Assembly: GCA_036937835.1 (NCBI GenBank)
Contig: CM072868.1
Coordinates: 7,265,001-7,329,000, forward strand
Direction of reading: 5' to 3'
DNA: 64,000 nucleotides
DNA from: Pampus argenteus
Lineage: Eukaryota > Chordata > Actinopteri > Scombriformes > Stromateidae
Position numbers and translations under genes: made by a program. This document shows, in pieces, positions 59,817 to 64,000 of the stretch (positions within the stretch are counted from its first letter, which is position 1; every line of letters starts with the position of its first letter). The notes below the pieces were generated by a model. That model was not told the origin of the DNA and ran no database searches. It saw only the letters and a list, made by a program, of their open reading frames with translations.

Positions 59817-62429
59817 AGAGATTACGTGTGTGTGGGTGTGTGTGTGTGTGTATGTGCTGTGTCTGATCTCAGTGACAGTGTCTGGGAGTTAACCAATCAC
59901 AAGACAAGAACCGGGTCCAGAGAGGGCTCAGGGGCCATGAGAAAGATTCACCCACCCCTCCAACACCCACAACCTCTCCCCCTAACCAGCGCTGCTTTCA
60001 CCCCTGCCGTCACTCTAACACACACACACACACACTTAGACTGTCACATGCGTTGAACACAAACAGAAGCGCACACACATACACACACACTCCACCAGTC
60101 TCTTCTAGCTGTATGACAACGATTTATGCAACTCGCCGAGACTGGTGGAGTTTATAGAGATTAGTCATCCACTAATCTAAAGCGAAGAGGCAGGTACATT
60201 TTTGAGAGAATATAATTTCTGTAGCCAGAGGTCATAAGGTTATAAATAAGCATTGTGGGTTGATTAGGAAACAGTCTGATAGTGTGAACATGCAAATGTG
60301 GCACAACACAACTCCTGCTCGTTTCCCAGGGTCAAGTTCCCTATCTCAGTATAACTCTGTATCATCACCACAGCACATTTTCTCATGTGCTTATTTCCCC
60401 CTGTAGCAATATGGGCAAGTCTTAGCACTCTCACCAGCTTTGCTTCCCAAACTGTAAATCTGACAGAATTGCTCTTTGCTGAATAATGAGCGACACGCAC
60501 ACGCTGGCACAATGTCACATTCCCCTGCTGGTTTTCATGTGTGTGAGTGTGTGTCCTTTTTGTGTGTGCTTCCCTTGATGTCCTCCAGATCTTTTTCACC
60601 CTCTTTCTATCAACATTTATTCAATCATACCTTTCAGACGCATACTAATATGCCAGTAAAATGACCAATACATGTAGAATATCAGGTAGAGTACTAAAAA
60701 TCATGATACTTTTAGTCTTGTGTGTGTCTGTTTGTGTGTATGTGTGTGTGTGTGTGTGCGCCCTGACCTTTAGATGAACCTTAACCCTGGTGCACTAATG
60801 TTTTCAAGAGTTCTGCCACACCAGGCAGAAGTGAAACATGTGGGTGTGTGGTTTTGTGTCAGCCTCCTGTGTGTGCATTTCTAAACATGTGCCTATACGT
60901 GTGGGTCTTGTCATACCCACATTTCTACAGACAGCACTCTGCTGTACCTCTGACGCCTGCCTCTCTTTTTGTTCTCCATTTGTGGCGGGCATGTTCACTT
61001 CACTGTGGTCACACATATGCACACTTTTGCAGTCACACAGGGGCCAAAAGTTATATGCGAGCACTTTCGCATATGCAATGGGGTAGGTCGGCACGTACGC
61101 AACCTGATTTGTACACGTTCGTGTACTTTGCCACTTTGTGAAAGAAAAAAAAAAAAAAAACAGCTTTGCATGGGAAGGCACATGTGTGCATATTCACAGA
61201 TGTTTTTATTGTGAGTAGATGTAATTATGAAAGTAAGTTCTATATTAGGCCTGACGTGTCTTTTATTGTCAGAAAGATAAGTTATCATGTGTCTTTGCGG
61301 TCTGCGGGGGGAAATATGACATGTCCATTGGCCTTTATTAGTGTGAGAGCATAGAGAGTGGGAAACAGAAATTGTTGAATGTAACTGTTTGGCAGTTTTT
61401 TCGCACGTCATGAAGAGACAAAGAGACAGTAACTCTCATTATGAAACTGTAATACCAAGTTAACCTACTGTGCAATATGACTTTGCATCAATGTTTGTTG
61501 CTGGCGTTGCTATTGGAAACCAGATGAGACGATTTTTCTTTCCTGAAATTGTCAACCAAAGTTGTATTGATTCAATTACACGTGCACATGCTGTAGCTCA
61601 ATCTCATTTTTTTAAAGTATAATTTTGCCTTAAAACCCGTAAATCATGTCTGCATTTTTATTACTTTTCCAGGTAATCAGATAATCAGTAATATAGATGG
61701 CTTTTTTTATATATATATATATTTTATTTCTTATGTAATTAGTGTTGGTCAATTAGGGTTGGATCATGGTATTCTCCAAATTGAACCTTTAAATGCAAAA
61801 AGTAAGAAACACAAATCCACTCACATTTTAGGTTGTCACAGACAATATACATCACATTTCAGAATCCAAGTGAAACTTCTTTACCATTTTGCAACAATAT
61901 TAAAACCTACAGGAGATCTTGGCCGCAATGCAATATTGTCACAAGATATTTTTCAGCATGTCTGCCTGTGATTTTAAAAAGGACTGAAAACAATGTGGAG
62001 GTACCATTAATTCATTTTGGGATCTACACTCTCTAGAGGACAACAATGCATTTTATCACATAGCGACATTAGAACGTGTTACACTTTTTGTTTTTATCAT
62101 TAACAGCGTAAAAGTGTCCCGGGGGGGTTTCACACTCTAAAAGGATCAACATAAATGTAAAGCAGGATCATTCTCTTCAAGGTAAGCGAATAAAGTTTCT
62201 CTCTGCACCGTATTTATTCATTGGGATGAAGATATCAAAATTGGACAGAAAGACAGCGCTTGTAGTGCACGGCCAGCTTTTTACTCCTTAGTAAAGCACA
62301 GCTGAGAGTGATTCAGCCTCTGATGGAGTTTCCAGTGAAGGTCTTCTCAGTTTTCCGCTGCCCTGCCAACAACCACCAACCTCTTTCTCTTTCCTGGCTT
62401 TAGCCCCTACCCGGGGGCAACAAGAATTA

Positions 62430-62730
62430 GGCCCAGGGGGGCAGTAAGGGGGTCAGAGGGATCAACAGGAACTGGTGTGTGGGTGGCAGTGCCAAGGGAT
62501 CGTCAAAAAGAAGGGAGAGGAATAAGAGGAAGGTGGGAGGGCACTCCAGAGGCCTGGGGAAGGGGAGGATTTACCAGCAAATTGAGTGAAACATTGTGTG
62601 ATTCAGGCCCTAGTCAGGGGAGGAAGCGGGCAAGAGGGCAAAGAGGAGGAGAGGAAAGCATGGTGGAGGGAGTGCTGGTGGAGTGCACAGAGAGTAGGGG
62701 AGAGGTGGAGGAGTGATGGAGCAGGGAGGG
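62430..62730. repeat. Purine- and G-rich block
   Basis: The + strand is dominated by G and A (GGGGGGCAGTAAGGGGG, GAGGAGAGGAAAG blocks) for about 300 bases. Several G-runs stand close together. Frames across it are biased artefacts. Confidence 0.65.
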
Positions 62731-63789
62731 GTGGAGGGCTGACAGATGCCACAGTCCAGGCCCATAGCACAGGAAGTCATTCATATTGGGAAGTGCTTGT
62801 TGCCAGCTCCCACTCTCCACTCCAGAGCTGAGTCAGAGTTTACAGTTACCCAACTGTGGACAATCCTGTGACAAATCAGCTCCCACTCAATGCGTGTGAA
62901 AAACACCTGAATTTGACATGCAGTATATACATATCGCTTTTTTGATAAGGTCATGGTACAAAAAGGCTTTAGTGCCGTTCTAGTTCATTCTATAGTCCAG
63001 TAAAATCTATATTAAAAAAAAATCTGATAATGCATAAAGCCATAGATATTATACAATTGGGACCAAGATATGTATTGAAAAAAATATTGGACGATTGAAA
63101 AATGAACTTCTGCTCTGTCATTCAATTTCTGTTTATACAGCAGCATCCACATATGGATGCCCGCAGGAAGTTGTTGAAAAATAAAGTAATAAACACTTAC
63201 ATTCCTTACAACTACATCATGTTACAAACCATTTGTTAACTGATCATATATACTGTTCATAAATGCTAAATAGGGGGACTCAGGCAGCTCCAGTTTCCAG
63301 GATTGTTCACCATATTCACCATTAGTCCACTAACCTGAGTGTTTGGCATATTGTTGCATTTTGTACTCGATATATAGCGCAAACAATTTATCCCTCAAAT
63401 TATAAAAAATAGGTCACTGAATGGTCAGTGACAACCTATGCAACAAACTCCAAACTTGCATGTTGCAGCAACATCGGGTCTAATGAGCAAAATGTAAAAG
63501 CTATATGGGTCTGACAAGAGCACCCATCAGTTCACCAACACACACATTATTGAGATCTTATGGGTTTCTGCGAGTGTCTGTGCACATGTGTACAATATTG
63601 TGCGTGTGTGTGTGTGTGTGTGTGACAGAGTAATGAGAATGGATGGGGATGAACTGGGATTTTGGGGGGGCAGATTGCACTTTGGCAAGGAAATGTTTCT
63701 CTGTGCCAGAGAGGGGTCTGCTCATCTCATTGCCCGGTCAAACACATACACACATACACACGTACAGTATACACACATGCTAACCCCCT

Positions 63790-63990
63790 CTCTTAAGCCC
63801 ATTTCCTTTGCACAGGGCATGGGAACTCCCCTGATCTCTCTCCTCCCACTCTCCTCTCTTCCTCCACATCATCCCTGTCCTTTTGCTCACCCTCTCTCTG
63901 CTCTTGTTCTCTCTCTTTTCATTATTCTTCTGTACCTCTCTCCATCACATGCTCACCCTGTCCTGCCCTCACTGTGTCACTCTCTCTGGT
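63790..63990. repeat. Pyrimidine-rich tract at window edge
   Basis: The + strand is mostly C and T (CTCTCTCCTCCCACTCTCCT type) up to the end of the window. It may continue beyond it. Confidence 0.6.
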
Positions 63991-64000
63991 ACCCCCTTTT

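Overview
The window reads as nuclear DNA of a teleost fish. It is AT-leaning and intron-rich, with long GT/CA microsatellites, Tc1/mariner remnants and fish-type LINE tails. It carries one recognisable split protein-coding gene and one recognisable microRNA cluster. No bacterial-type gene organisation, CRISPR array, tRNA or rRNA was seen.

Left half (1-33.6 kb, + strand): the 3' nine coding exons of dph1 (diphthamide biosynthesis 1). All junctions are GT-AG and the exons join in frame to 339 codons plus a stop at 32920-32922. The first ~100 residues are not in the window, so 1-12024 is best read as a long upstream intron, though its left edge is unproven. The three cysteines that hold the 4Fe-4S cluster in this family are all present. 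The introns hold Tc1 remnants, a broken LINE reverse-transcriptase segment, a candidate 1.8 kb element with terminal direct repeats, a 76-unit GT repeat and a strong pyrimidine tract. A 3' UTR with a poly(A) signal ends near 33.64 kb.

Middle (33.6-43.7 kb): about 7 kb of spacer, then mir-132 (40.50 kb) and mir-212 (40.77 kb) on the minus strand, convergent with dph1. Both arms of both hairpins are readable. Further up on the minus strand lie a full palindromic CRE (41311), a canonical REST/RE1 element (42100), a candidate TATA box with nearby CRE half-sites (42.46-42.57 kb), and a second candidate promoter (TATA 43497-43504, CRE variant 43590-43597) followed by a strong minus-strand splice donor at 43213-43218. 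This matches the known logic of the mammalian miR-212/132 locus: CREB activation, REST repression and an intronic pair in a noncoding host transcript. The host transcript structure itself is inference.

Right third (43.7-64 kb): no gene was recognised. There are repeats, microsatellites, purine/pyrimidine tracts and a CTCF-like site. In mammals the order is DPH1 - (OVCA2) - miR-212/132 - HIC1. The dph1/mir order is conserved here; OVCA2 and HIC1 coding sequence was not found in the window.
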